Positions 26,548 through 35,071 of a stretch of 64,000 nt of DNA are shown piece by piece. The position numbers and the translations under genes are program-made. The DNA comes from Buttiauxella massiliensis. Its GTDB lineage: Bacteria; Pseudomonadota; Gammaproteobacteria; Enterobacterales; Enterobacteriaceae. Under the pieces are notes generated by a model, which saw only the letters and a list, made by a program, of their open reading frames with translations, was not told the DNA's origin and made no database searches. Location: positions 1 through 64,000 of the forward strand of contig NZ_LR722652.1 in assembly GCF_902500225.1 (NCBI RefSeq). Direction: 5' to 3'. The first letter of the stretch is position 1, and each line of letters starts with the position of its first letter.

Positions 26548-27444
26548 ATGGCGAAAGTGTCTAAAGATGCCACCCGCCTTTTGGGCATCATGATGATGTT
26601 GTTCCGGAATAATGCTGTAACACGCTCACAACTGGTTGACGAGTTTGCTGTCCACGAACGCACTATTTACCGCTATCTGGCCGCACTTCGTGATATGGAG
26701 CTGATCCAGTTACAGGAAGGCGAAACCTACGTTCGAACACCCGCAGCAGACCTGATTAAGCAGTCTGGCCTGTTACGTTCTTTTGCTGATTTTGCCGACG
26801 TCAGTAAGTTCCTGCCGGTAGGACGCGCCGATTTCTGGCAAAAGCTTCCTGCTCGTATCGATGAAAAGCATATCGTTGTGACCACTTCCACCAGCGAAGC
26901 AGACGTACAGGTGGATTTACAACACCACTTTGCCCTGCTGGAAAAAGCTATCCAGGAACGTCGCTATTGCCAGTTCAGCTACAAAAACACCTTACGTAAG
27001 ATTGAACCTTACAGCCTGTTTTATTTCGATGGTGTCTGGTATCTGGCGGCAGCAAAGCAACAACAGATAAAAATGTTCAGGCTCAGCGGCATTAAATGGG
27101 CGGAGTTAATGGATAAAACATTTACCCCCGATCCCGTCATAAGCGCCATTTTGCATCAGCAAAAAACGCCCTGGTGCAGCCCTGAGCGCACCACGGTTAT
27201 GGTCAACGTTGCTTCCGAAGTCGCTGATTATTTTCGCCATCAGGAACAGTTACCAGACCAGGAGATCATTGAATCCCGTGCGGATGGATCTTTACTGCTG
27301 ACCACACAAATCTCTCATCAAAAACAGCTGTTCCCAGTGATCCGCTTCTGGCTGCCGCATCTGCGCATTGTTGAGCCGGTGGAATGGCAGCAGCAGTTAG
27401 AAGAGGAACTCAAAACCGTTCTGGGCGTGTGCGATACGCCATAG
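26548..27444 (+). CDS. WYL-domain transcriptional regulator (YafY/YfjR type)
   Basis: 298 residues. An N-terminal winged HTH (SQLVDEFAVHERTIYRYLAALRD, roughly 25-55) is followed by a WYL domain with RKIEPYSLFYFDGVWYLAA near 150-175 and a WCX-like C-terminal extension. WYL proteins are ligand-sensing regulators, frequent in defence islands and CP4-type elements, where they often repress neighbouring accessory genes. AAGGA precedes the ATG at 26548. It follows the transferase-like gene in the same direction and precedes the second EcsC gene. Its target is not shown by the sequence. Confidence 0.85.
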   Translation: MAKVSKDATRLLGIMMMLFRNNAVTRSQLVDEFAVHERTIYRYLAALRDMELIQLQEGETYVRTPAADLIKQSGLLRSFADFADVSKFLPVGRADFWQKLPARIDEKHIVVTTSTSEADVQVDLQHHFALLEKAIQERRYCQFSYKNTLRKIEPYSLFYFDGVWYLAAAKQQQIKMFRLSGIKWAELMDKTFTPDPVISAILHQQKTPWCSPERTTVMVNVASEVADYFRHQEQLPDQEIIESRADGSLLLTTQISHQKQLFPVIRFWLPHLRIVEPVEWQQQLEEELKTVLGVCDTP

Positions 27445-27514
27445 CGATCTGGCTCTAATGCCGCGCAGCAATCAGAGTGAAAACAATTAATTAACTTTTT
27501 ACAGGGAAATAAAT

Positions 27515-28156
27515 ATGAAAAATCCGCTGACTACCGAAGCAATCCAACAGGCGCTGGAGTGGTCTTACGATAAAGCAGTCAACAGCAACATACCAGGCCT
27601 CGACAATGCGCGGGAAATGGCGCAGGACTATCTGAAGCAGGAAGGAGAACTTGTCGATAATGTGAACTCTCTCATACGATGGCAGAACACTAAAGCTGGT
27701 GCCGCCGGATTTGCCACTGGGTTAGGCGGCCTTCTGGTTATGCCTGTCACCCTGCCCGCCAACATTACCAGCGTGCTGTATATCCAGATCCGTATGATCG
27801 CCGCAATCGCTCACATGGGCGGACATGATCTGTACGATGATCGGGTGAAAAGCTTGGTTTTCCTCTGTCTGTGTGGCAGCGCGACTAACGAAGTGCTCAA
27901 AAAAGCAGGTGTCCAGGCTGGCGAGAAACTGGCGATGGTTGCTATCAGAAAAATACCTGGGGAGATGATTAAAGCTATCAACAAAGCGGTAGGGTTCAGG
28001 CTACTGACTAAATTCGGTGCTAAAGGCGTGGTCAACATAGGAAAGATGGTTCCTGTTTTAGGTGGTGTTATTGGCGGCGCATTTGATGGTTTTGCCTGCA
28101 ACACTATCGGAAACGTTGCCCGAGATACTTTTATTGAATCCACTTCTGCGGAATAA
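27515..28156 (+). CDS. EcsC-family protein, copy 2
   Basis: 213 residues whose core (GFATGLGGLLVMPVTLPANI, LYIQIRMIAAIAHMGGHDL, FLCLCGSATNEVL) lines up with copy 1 at 9186-9869. This copy lacks the acidic N-terminal tail. The glycine-rich hydrophobic end (VPVLGGVIGGAFDGF) is shared. AGGGA precedes the ATG. It heads a compact rightward run: EcsC, a 52-residue membrane peptide, a zinc-ribbon protein, an exported protein and a second membrane peptide. The arrangement suggests an envelope-associated module. Biochemical function unknown. Confidence 0.82.
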   Translation: MKNPLTTEAIQQALEWSYDKAVNSNIPGLDNAREMAQDYLKQEGELVDNVNSLIRWQNTKAGAAGFATGLGGLLVMPVTLPANITSVLYIQIRMIAAIAHMGGHDLYDDRVKSLVFLCLCGSATNEVLKKAGVQAGEKLAMVAIRKIPGEMIKAINKAVGFRLLTKFGAKGVVNIGKMVPVLGGVIGGAFDGFACNTIGNVARDTFIESTSAE

Positions 28157-28161
28157 ATCCG

Positions 28162-28320
28162 ATGCCGATGATCATCTTGTTTCTGCTGATTTTTGGCGGA
28201 TTCATCGCATTGACACGAGGCAAACTACCGAGCTGGTGCTATGTCGTCGCCTGGTTTTCATTTCCCGTGTTCGGCACAGCATTCATGCTCTGGCTTTTCA
28301 TTTTTTCAGGATGGTATTAG
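28162..28320 (+). CDS. Small membrane protein (52 residues)
   Basis: Begins MPMIILFLLIFGGFIAL and has a second hydrophobic stretch (AWFSFPVFGTAFMLWLF) separated by a short basic loop TRGKLP. Two transmembrane helices are predicted by eye. It starts five bases after the EcsC stop codon and ends three bases before the zinc-ribbon gene's start, so it is probably translated as part of that run. No family recognised. Confidence 0.55.
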   Translation: MPMIILFLLIFGGFIALTRGKLPSWCYVVAWFSFPVFGTAFMLWLFIFSGWY

Positions 28321-28323
28321 CGG

Positions 28324-28524
28324 ATGTGCATCAGTGAGCAAAAATACCTGGTATACAGTTGCCCCGCATGCAACTGGAAAAAAATAGTGCCTGGCACTGG
28401 CGATTGTATTCTTACTATCGGGTGCCCTCGCTGCCATCATTACCCCTCAAAAATTATCATTACCCGTTCATACCTGAATGCGTGGTTACACCGTTATCAG
28501 CCAAGCCGATTCCTATCAAATTAA
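28324..28524 (+). CDS. Small zinc-ribbon protein (66 residues)
   Basis: Two CxxC motifs, YSCPACNWKK and IGCPRCHHYP, form a probable single zinc ribbon; the rest is short and basic. It starts three bases after the membrane-peptide gene stop. Such ribbons bind nucleic acid or proteins. The exact family is not recognised, and it may start at a different codon. Confidence 0.5.
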   Translation: MCISEQKYLVYSCPACNWKKIVPGTGDCILTIGCPRCHHYPSKIIITRSYLNAWLHRYQPSRFLSN

Positions 28525-28551
28525 CTTAGGGCACTAAAAGGAACTAAACTT

Positions 28552-29007
28552 ATGAAAAAATTAACATTAATCACCCTCGCGGTTTCTTCTTTGCTACTCA
28601 ATATGGGTCTTGCCCAAGCAACCGTCTCATCCTGCAAGCTCAAAAATGGCAGCGCCGTTGCCGTAGATTTTCACGGTATCGGCGTGGATTACATCCATAC
28701 CAACAAAGCCGGTACCGTCGATCTGCGTCTTCCGGCCACTGCGTATGGTTACTTTCAGGGTGCAAGTGGAAATTCCACGACGTACTACCGCTTCGCTAAA
28801 GGTGACTATAGCTACGTGGTGATATCCCTTGATGCCAAAGGGGATGTCTGGGATGGCCTGACGGTCTACAAAGGATCGAAACTGATTTCCCAGCAGGAAT
28901 GTCAGGGCTATTTCGATACGCCGTTGGCTCAGCCTGATCCCAATAATGGCGTGATTAAAAACGAGACTGACTCGAAAGAGGCAGAAACCTTCAGTTATAC
29001 GCCATAG
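28552..29007 (+). CDS. Exported protein of unknown function
   Basis: 151 residues with a strong signal peptide (MKKLTLITLAVSSLLLNMGLAQA, cleavage likely after Ala23 or nearby). The mature protein is rich in Gly, Tyr and Ser with two cysteines (SSCKLKNG and QQECQGY) that may form a disulphide. AAGGA precedes the ATG. It follows the zinc-ribbon gene by 27 bases in the EcsC run. It parallels the exported protein beside EcsC copy 1, though the two exported proteins are not obviously related. Function unknown. Confidence 0.72.
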   Translation: MKKLTLITLAVSSLLLNMGLAQATVSSCKLKNGSAVAVDFHGIGVDYIHTNKAGTVDLRLPATAYGYFQGASGNSTTYYRFAKGDYSYVVISLDAKGDVWDGLTVYKGSKLISQQECQGYFDTPLAQPDPNNGVIKNETDSKEAETFSYTP

Positions 29008-29018
29008 ACCGGAACGTT

Positions 29019-29171
29019 ATGCCTGCAATCCCTGCGTTGTTGATCATCTTCGGAATGCTCTGGCTACTGATCAAGCACCCGAAGCGCTTTATTATTGTCT
29101 GGTCGCTGATGATGGGTATCGCCATTCTGTTTATCGGCAGCATTTTGTTTATTGCACTTTACCTTCGGTAA
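29019..29171 (+). CDS. Small membrane protein (50 residues)
   Basis: Begins MPAIPALLIIFGMLWLLIK, then HPKR, then a second hydrophobic stretch rich in Ile, Leu and Gly ending FIALYLR. Two transmembrane helices with a basic cytoplasmic turn are likely. It starts 11 bases after the exported protein's stop codon; the spacing and its similarity in plan to the peptide at 28162-28320 support it being real. Confidence 0.5.
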   Translation: MPAIPALLIIFGMLWLLIKHPKRFIIVWSLMMGIAILFIGSILFIALYLR

Positions 29172-29198
29172 CATCGATGGGGCTGTGCGCCCCATCGC

Positions 29199-29636
29199 TC
29201 ATGCAATATCCTGCGCTTCTCTACTGTAAATCCCATGACCGCACTTCGGGCAGCATTTTTTACCCGAGTAGTCATGGTCACATTCAATACAGTGCCAATG
29301 ACGGACGACTTCTACTGGCTGTAGTTTCTGTACCCGGCTCTGCAACTCGAGCTGTTTGTGCTCCGTCAGTGAAAGACCATCGAAATAAGCACACTTCTGC
29401 AACTGCGTTTGGGTAAGTACTGGCGTGTCATGCTCAAACCAGGCCTGCACTCCACCAGAAGCACGATGAAAACGCATCGGACAATCACAGTGGTGACAGG
29501 TAAATAATGATATTGAATCAGAGGCCACATCTGACGCCCTGACGACATGACCTTCTGCATTTAAGGCCATAAAGGCTTTTCTTATACGCACAGGAAACTC
29601 CCCCAGCTCATTGCTTACGTGGACGGCCACGACCAT
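29199..29636 (-). CDS. Putative zinc-ribbon protein of CP4-type islands
   Basis: 145 residues from MVVAVHVSNELGEFPVRIRK. It contains CHHCDCPM near the middle, then a C-terminal pair HWHCIECDHDYSGKKCCPKCGHG, giving two zinc-binding clusters. This fits the zinc-ribbon proteins encoded just after YagK/YfjJ-like genes in enterobacterial islands. The start overlaps the end of the YagK-like gene by 29 bases, suggesting translational coupling; the frame is open further upstream but would then run inside that gene. Exact start uncertain. Function unknown. Confidence 0.62.
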   Translation of the reverse strand: MVVAVHVSNELGEFPVRIRKAFMALNAEGHVVRASDVASDSISLFTCHHCDCPMRFHRASGGVQAWFEHDTPVLTQTQLQKCAYFDGLSLTEHKQLELQSRVQKLQPVEVVRHWHCIECDHDYSGKKCCPKCGHGIYSREAQDIA

Positions 29637-30171
29637 TTGGCGCGGGTACATCGCTAAGACCAAAGCAGTAGTTGCGGTAATCTTTCTGCTCTTTCTTCGC
29701 CAGATAGCCAAGTGCACGCTGTAACTGCGCTTGCTGAGTTTTATCGTCGTAATGCAGCACCCGTTGCCCATCGAAGGTGTGGTAAGACTGGCGTTTTGAA
29801 CCGTCGTAGAACCAGCCATCACCATTCGTGAAACAACGCCACCAGTCTGTCAGCGCATCGATAAATTTGCCTGGCATCCGGTAGTGTTGCGCATTGAGGT
29901 AAAACACCGCGTGGTAGTGAATACCGTGGCGGGGAGTAAATTCCTGTACCCAGGCATAACCGACGATGCCATCCAGCTCATGCAGAGCGTACTCAGCCAG
30001 GCGGTGCATCTCGCAGCTAAGCCAGTCACTGCGCCGTTGATGGTCCAGCGCCGTGTCCCGTTGGAAGAAGAAATCCATACGAAACGGTTTGAGTCGGGAA
30101 TACGTTTTTTGCAGGTCATCAGAATGTGAACGGAGAAGCGCCAGAAGGTGTGGGTCGGTGGCGTATGACAT
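29608..30171 (-). CDS. YagK/YfjJ C-terminal-domain (inovirus Gp2-like) protein
   Basis: 187 residues. RHGIHYHAVFYL carries an HxH motif (85-87) like the HUH metal site of rolling-circle replication initiators. WWRCFTNGDGWFY and LGYLAKKEQKDYRNYCFGLS are typical of the YagK/YfjJ family, whose members include inovirus replication proteins. GGAGC lies upstream of the ATG. It is followed by the zinc-ribbon gene. It probably acts, or once acted, in replication of the excised element; whether the catalytic tyrosine is kept was not established. Confidence 0.8.
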   Translation of the reverse strand: MSYATDPHLLALLRSHSDDLQKTYSRLKPFRMDFFFQRDTALDHQRRSDWLSCEMHRLAEYALHELDGIVGYAWVQEFTPRHGIHYHAVFYLNAQHYRMPGKFIDALTDWWRCFTNGDGWFYDGSKRQSYHTFDGQRVLHYDDKTQQAQLQRALGYLAKKEQKDYRNYCFGLSDVPAPNGRGRPRKQ

Positions 30172-30404
30172 GTTTTGCTCCAGATTGCGGATGGTTACAT
30201 GTCATGGGTGAGTGCGGTAATTTTTTACTGCGGCTGATCGTTACTACATCTACGCAGGTAAATGGGCTGGAAATTACCGCCAGCGGATGGAGTGAAAACG
30301 AGAAGATCGCTATAAGCAATTATCACTGGTGGAATATGGGTGAGTTGAAGAACACCATCGACATTGTTTTTCCCACTGATATTCCGGCTATTCTGCTGTG
30401 GTAA
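30165..30404 (+). CDS. Possible small protein (79 residues), uncertain
   Basis: The frame reads sensibly (NGLEITASGWSENEKIAISN, then HWWNMGELKNTIDI) and has the mixed composition of a real protein, but its start overlaps the divergent YagK-like gene by seven bases and the ribosome binding site is poor (GTCGGTGG). No family recognised. It could equally be an open frame by chance in the promoter region. Confidence 0.3.
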   Translation: MTCFAPDCGWLHVMGECGNFLLRLIVTTSTQVNGLEITASGWSENEKIAISNYHWWNMGELKNTIDIVFPTDIPAILLW

Positions 30405-30790
30405 TTTGGAACGTGTCAGTTCCATTTTGAGCGACATACACGCGAGATAAATACATTCACCCTATAAAACTAAAAAAACGCAGCACGATGCGATACAGAT
30501 CGTTTAATCGGGGATATTGCTCCCTCTTCTCGTTGTCATCGTATAATTTCAGAACTCGTTACTGTGATATACTTCGAGGTCTATATTGTTTGCATATTAT
30601 TATTAATTGATGCCGGATGATATTGTCTGATGGTAGTGGTCAAACATGACAAAAGAAACACTGCTAATAACATTAACAAGCCTTTAATCGAATTTTATGG
30701 CAAGCCAGCCGGTAATACCCACTCGCACCTGATTAACAAAAATAAATAAAAAACCCGCATCGTCATCAGACAATGCAGGTTCAGTTTGAA
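30405..30790. other. AT-rich gene-free stretch with a terminator
   Basis: No coding frame is supported. The right end holds a minus-strand intrinsic terminator (30745-30781): AACCTGCATTGTC pairs with GACGATGCGGGTT and is followed by a T run; it ends the 250-residue gene at 30791-31543. The remainder probably contains the leftward promoter for the YagK-like gene and perhaps an origin for the element, which could not be recognised. Confidence 0.5.
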
Positions 30791-31543
30791 TCAGAATCCG
30801 GCGTAGCTCTCGCCATCTTCAATCAGGTTATTCCATTCATCCAATGCTGCCACAATGACATTCAGCATTAGCTTTTCAAGGTTCGTCGCCCACCATATGG
30901 AATAGCGCAACCATTCGTTAGGGGATGGTTTGATTCCATCGATAGCCAGGTTCTCATTCACTATTGCGCGGGCTTCATTCGCCAGTAAATAAGCAATGCC
31001 ATCCGGTAATGCATGTCCATACGCATTTATTTGCACCAGCAGATCACAGGTACGGTCACGCCACCAGAGATATTGCGGGTTCTGGCGTAAAGCGTCTCGT
31101 CGCCATTCCAGTCGGGTATTTGTCAGTGCCCAGATTTCCAGTAACACGTCGTGTTGTTCATCGGCCGTCGCGCATTCAACGGGCTGGCTGTATAGCCGAT
31201 GTGACGATGAAATTCCGTCCGGGACCAGAATAGCCGCGTGACGTTGAAAGCACTGTAAGAGCGGTTCGTGGCATTCTGTTCGGTAAGCGTCGAGACCTCT
31301 TAGCGTCAACACCAACATCGCGTGCTCTGTCAGTGAACGCAGGTGAACAACTCCGCGTGTATCGTTATCCGTCTGGCAGATAAGGGATGCGACCTCTTCC
31401 ATCAGCCGGGTTTCCTGAGGCGTTTCCGTTATCAGGCCTTGTGCATCGGTCTCACATAACGCAGCGAAATCAGCCTGTTCAAGGACATCTTCGCCATTCT
31501 GAATCTGTGCAGCAAACAAGTTGTGGTTAAAGTGGCTAAGCAT
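30791..31543 (-). CDS. Hypothetical protein of CP4-like island
   Basis: 250 residues, mostly helical, rich in Leu and Trp (EIWALTNTRLEWRRDALRQN, LRYSIWWATNLEKLMLN). AAGGAG lies well placed before the ATG at 31543 and an intrinsic terminator follows the stop, so the gene is real. No motif or family recognised. It lies between the AlpA-like regulator and the YagK-like gene in the same direction, the position usually taken by element maintenance genes. Confidence 0.62.
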   Translation of the reverse strand: MLSHFNHNLFAAQIQNGEDVLEQADFAALCETDAQGLITETPQETRLMEEVASLICQTDNDTRGVVHLRSLTEHAMLVLTLRGLDAYRTECHEPLLQCFQRHAAILVPDGISSSHRLYSQPVECATADEQHDVLLEIWALTNTRLEWRRDALRQNPQYLWWRDRTCDLLVQINAYGHALPDGIAYLLANEARAIVNENLAIDGIKPSPNEWLRYSIWWATNLEKLMLNVIVAALDEWNNLIEDGESYAGF

Positions 31544-31740
31544 ACCGGCTATCTCCTTAAATCGAATTAAAGAAAACGCCGCCAGGCAGTGAAAGATTGA
31601 AGTTCTGTGTCCGGCAGCGCGTTACATACCGGGAGGCAGTTACGTAAAAAAACACAGCGAGAAGCCCAGCCGCAGGCAGCACTAAGCCGCCCGAGGCCGG
31701 GTTTGAATTGAAAACAAGGAAGGGAATGACTTGAGAGGGG

Positions 31741-31956
31741 TTAAGCGGCGTCAGCGACGCTACGGGAAGCCGCGATACGCGCCAGCAACCAGGCTTCGAT
31801 TTCGCTTTTCAGCCAGCGCGACGCGGAGCCAATCTTAATCTGCTTAGGGAATTTGCCATCTCTAATCAGCTTGTAGATGAACTTGTCGCTGGTGCCGATA
31901 AATGCTTTGAGGAACTTCATATCGACGAGCTGGTCGTTGAGTAGATCGGTATTCAT
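31741..31956 (-). CDS. AlpA-family transcriptional activator
   Basis: About 71 residues from MNTDLLNDQLVDMKFLKAF. The HTH region DKFIYKLIRDGKFPKQIKI followed by SRWLKSEIEAWL is the classic AlpA/excisionase-like winged-helix signature. In CP4-57 AlpA activates excision by turning on the integrase region. GGAGA is upstream of the chosen start at 31956; an ATG at 31971 adds five residues. Its position near the integrase fits an excision regulator. The TATACTCA boxes at both ends are candidate binding sites for it or for integrase. Confidence 0.88.
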   Translation of the reverse strand: MNTDLLNDQLVDMKFLKAFIGTSDKFIYKLIRDGKFPKQIKIGSASRWLKSEIEAWLLARIAASRSVADAA

Positions 31957-32342
31957 GGGGAGATTCTCCATTGGAAAAAGGGTATGGAGAGCGGTTAGAA
32001 ATGTTACAAATATGCTCTCATTAGCATCCTCCGGCTATGTTAGAAAAAACAGATAACAGACCCGCGATACAGCTTCAATCACCTGAACACCAGTGCATGC
32101 TGTTACGGCCATTGGCGCTCGGAAGAGAACAACTCAAATGGAATTTAAAAAAACAGCATTTACGAATAGATATAACACCTCTGAGGTCTTGACTACGCTA
32201 AGTCTGAAAAATTTAATTCCAAAAATTTATAATATAATGCCATCTATTTAGTAATAAAAAATCATGTGATTTGAGTATCATAATTCACAGTATCAGATAG
32301 CTATAATGACAAAGAAATACCTATTTAAATCAGACAGGGATA
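31957..32342. other. AT-rich gene-free stretch
   Basis: Divergent control region between the AlpA gene (leftward) and the 431-residue gene (rightward). It is strongly AT-rich towards 32150-32330. No clear hairpin terminator or coding frame is seen; promoters for both genes are expected here. Confidence 0.4.
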
Positions 32343-33638
32343 GTGATGAAAAACGAAAAGCAAAATGTAAGCAAAACCAAAAAGAAACAAAATACCAACA
32401 ATGATTTTACATTACTGTTCGCAGGTGCGGCTAATATCCAGTTCACTGGTAGTTGGGAGAAGTTGCTTGGTGAGTTAAAAGTTGCGCAGGAACATTACGC
32501 CATTGTGTCATACGACTTCACCCTCCGAGACGGACATACCTTTGGCAAAGATGGGATAGTGATACCCAATAAAACAGAGCAATCCTCTGTTGATAATTGC
32601 CAATCCTCCCCAGAAAAAACCGACGTCCAACCGCGCTCAGGGCTAGATGATTTTCTCAAAAAAACTTCTACTATTATAAGTGGGCAGTCTGATCCATCAG
32701 ATAGAAAAATCGATCGTTCAGCACTACGTTACAAAATTATCACTCCTGCGAGTATCGATAGAATTGCACGAGGGAATAAAACAGCAAAGCGGGCCATACT
32801 TACCTCTTTTGATACTCTTGCCGATCTTAATAATTTCTTAATAAATAAAGGCTCATCACAAAATCCATTTGAATATGCTGAAGTCATTTACAATGCAATG
32901 ATCATCAAGCAAGCATTGCGAAAAAAACAGATATCATTTGACGCGTTACTTGAACATTTTCGGATGATCAAAAAAAGTAACCGCAAAGAAAAAATCGTCA
33001 GTTTCAGAATATATCTGGCATTAAACACAATAGACTATAACAAACCTTATTATGAGCAGTTCGATTTAATCACCAAAAGTACCACTAAGCTAATGAAAAA
33101 ACTTAACGCTAGTAAGATAAAAGATAACATCAAAGGGCATTTCTGGATGGCACTATTCAATAAATTCACACGCACAGAAAATGGTTGCGTGGGAATTCAT
33201 TTAAACATTTATCTTAACGATACGCCTACTCAACACTTCGTTGAAGATATCGGCATGTTATGGCAAGAAATTTGTCAGGGCGCAAGCATACCTATTTCAA
33301 AACATGGAACATATCGCCCCGATGATTTTGTAAGGGGAGATATTGGTGGATACCAGCCCATTCCCAATCGCCTGAGTCATACTGAAAAAGATACGAAGGA
33401 TCACCGAAGTGCAATTGTCATGCTTCCCTCTCCCAGCGGAAAGAATAAATCCATTCCCTATATGCTTGTCCAACCAGAAAAGAAAGCTCTCTTTGAAAAA
33501 TATCTCTTCGACCTTGCCCGCGAAAGTTTCTGCCCCCCGTTTGTTACTACATTTAGTACATCATCAGTAGTCGGCTATAAAAAGCGACAAAATGAAGGAG
33601 ATAAGGCAGCGGAGGACACTCCCATTATGCCGCATTAA
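32343..33638 (+). CDS. Unrecognised protein, possibly a diverged replication-initiator-like protein
   Basis: 431 residues, Lys- and Asn-rich and AT-rich in codon use. The N-terminal third is basic and low in complexity. The C-terminal part has GHFWMALFNKF, then CVGIHLNIYLND and a helix with GMLWQEICQG, then a region with YMLVQPEKK. The order and spacing recall the YagK/Gp2 plan, where HxH appears; here the matching spot is HLN, so a catalytic metal site would be incomplete. It converges with the integrase gene, nine bases apart. Function unknown; the resemblance is inference. Confidence 0.55.
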   Translation: MMKNEKQNVSKTKKKQNTNNDFTLLFAGAANIQFTGSWEKLLGELKVAQEHYAIVSYDFTLRDGHTFGKDGIVIPNKTEQSSVDNCQSSPEKTDVQPRSGLDDFLKKTSTIISGQSDPSDRKIDRSALRYKIITPASIDRIARGNKTAKRAILTSFDTLADLNNFLINKGSSQNPFEYAEVIYNAMIIKQALRKKQISFDALLEHFRMIKKSNRKEKIVSFRIYLALNTIDYNKPYYEQFDLITKSTTKLMKKLNASKIKDNIKGHFWMALFNKFTRTENGCVGIHLNIYLNDTPTQHFVEDIGMLWQEICQGASIPISKHGTYRPDDFVRGDIGGYQPIPNRLSHTEKDTKDHRSAIVMLPSPSGKNKSIPYMLVQPEKKALFEKYLFDLARESFCPPFVTTFSTSSVVGYKKRQNEGDKAAEDTPIMPH

Positions 33639-33647
33639 TTTTAATGA

Positions 33648-34913
33648 TTACTTCACGGGTGTATTAACCTTCGCATAATCAAACGGGCTAATACCTTTTT
33701 CACGGTTTGCATCCAGGAAGTCAGCCCACCATTGCAGCATTAGCTTGCGTTCGTCCAGATGCTCGGCTTTGTGGATATACGCCGCACGAACGGAGTTACG
33801 TTCCATATGGCTCATCTGGCGTTCGACGGCATCCCTTGACCACAGCCCTGATTCAATCAGCGAGCTACAGGCCATGGTACGGAAACCGTGGCCGCAGACG
33901 TCTACTTTCGTATCGTAGCCCATCACCCGCAACGCGCTATTGACCGTGTTTTCGCTCATTGGTTTACGCCGATTGTGATCGCCAATGAAAATCAGATCAT
34001 GCTCACCGCAGAAATGCTTTATCTGCTTCAGGATCATCAGCGCCTGCTTAGACAGTGGCACCAGGTGCGGAGTATGCATCTTTGATCCCCGATGCGAGTG
34101 TTTAACACCGTCTATCGGATCTCGCTCTGACGGGATCGTCCACATCGACGTTTCAAAATCGATCTCCGACCAACGGGCAAAACGCAGCTCGCTGGAACGA
34201 ATAAAGATCAGTAGGGTTAACTCTGTTGCCCAACGAGTCAGCGGTCTGCCGGTATAGCCATCTATTTTGTGCAGCAGCTCTGGAATACGTTTTAATTCCA
34301 GCGCCGGACGGTGTTTTCGGTTAGCAGAAGCGACAGCGCCTGCCATCTCTTGCGCAGGGTTGTAATCAACTAATCCGCTTTGCACCGCGTAACGCATAAT
34401 TGCCGTGGTGCGTTGTTGGAGGCGTGACGCCACTTCCAGACGTCCGGACAATTCTACGACCTTAATCGGCGCTAACAAATCACGGGTGCCAAGTTCGGTA
34501 ATCTTCCGTGCACCGATAGCCGGGAAAAGATTGTCTTCCAGGCTTTTCAGCACACGGTTAGCGTGATCTTCCGACCACGTTTTGTTGGTGGCGTGCCACT
34601 CTCTGGCGACGACTTCAAACGTAAATACCGCTTTCGCCTGCTCTTCCTTTTCGGCTCGCTTGTGTTCACGAGGATCAATACCGGCTGCGACCAGCTTTCT
34701 GGCTTCTTCCCTTTTCTGCCTGGCATCGGCCAGCGAAATTTCAGGATAGATACCAAATGCCAACAAATGTTGTTTTCCGCCAAAACGGAAGCGGAAGCGC
34801 CAGTACTTTGAGCCGTTAGGTTTTACCAGCAAAAACATGCCGTCGCCATCAACGAGCGAATACTCTTTTTCCGTGGGTTTTGCAGAACGTACTTTAGTGT
34901 CTGTCAGGGCCAT
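33648..34913 (-). CDS. P4-type tyrosine recombinase (island integrase)
   Basis: 421 residues from MALTDTKVRSAKPTEKEYSL, the N-terminal DUF4102 arm-binding domain (DGDGMFLLVKPNGSKYWRF). The C-terminal catalytic domain has Arg in FIRSSELRFARW, HGFR near GHGFRTMACSSL, and the nucleophile Tyr in RAAYIHKAEHLDER. The start at 34913 has AGGATGACC nine bases upstream. It lies just inside the tRNA-Leu gene and reads away from it, the normal arrangement for islands at tRNA 3' ends. The protein is full length, so the island may still be mobile if AlpA functions. Confidence 0.95.
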   Translation of the reverse strand: MALTDTKVRSAKPTEKEYSLVDGDGMFLLVKPNGSKYWRFRFRFGGKQHLLAFGIYPEISLADARQKREEARKLVAAGIDPREHKRAEKEEQAKAVFTFEVVAREWHATNKTWSEDHANRVLKSLEDNLFPAIGARKITELGTRDLLAPIKVVELSGRLEVASRLQQRTTAIMRYAVQSGLVDYNPAQEMAGAVASANRKHRPALELKRIPELLHKIDGYTGRPLTRWATELTLLIFIRSSELRFARWSEIDFETSMWTIPSERDPIDGVKHSHRGSKMHTPHLVPLSKQALMILKQIKHFCGEHDLIFIGDHNRRKPMSENTVNSALRVMGYDTKVDVCGHGFRTMACSSLIESGLWSRDAVERQMSHMERNSVRAAYIHKAEHLDERKLMLQWWADFLDANREKGISPFDYAKVNTPVK

Positions 34914-34940
34914 AATGGTCATCCTTCCATAGAACTATCG

Positions 34941-34990
34941 TGAGTATACAAGCAATATCGAATCGGCAGATATACTCATTAGTATACTCA
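34941..34990. repeat. TATACTCA boxes at the integrase end
   Basis: TATACTCA occurs at 34971-34978 and 34983-34990, 12 bases apart, plus an inverted copy TGAGTATA at 34941-34948. The direct pair mirrors the pair at 2461-2480. They lie between the integrase start and the attachment site, where arm-type binding sites of P4-like integrases are expected; the inverted copy lies close to the integrase start and could serve autoregulation. Confidence 0.6.
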
Positions 34991-35071
34991 CAAGCAGATT
35001 GATGTGGGGGAATTGGGATTTACTTCAGTTGAGAGGAAAAGCGCGTAAAGCCTTGTACAGCGCGGATTTCA

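Noticed and set aside
29637-29825. Upstream extension of the zinc-ribbon gene frame
   Set aside because: It lies wholly inside the YagK-like gene in another frame and its residues look like shadow sequence; the later ATG was preferred.
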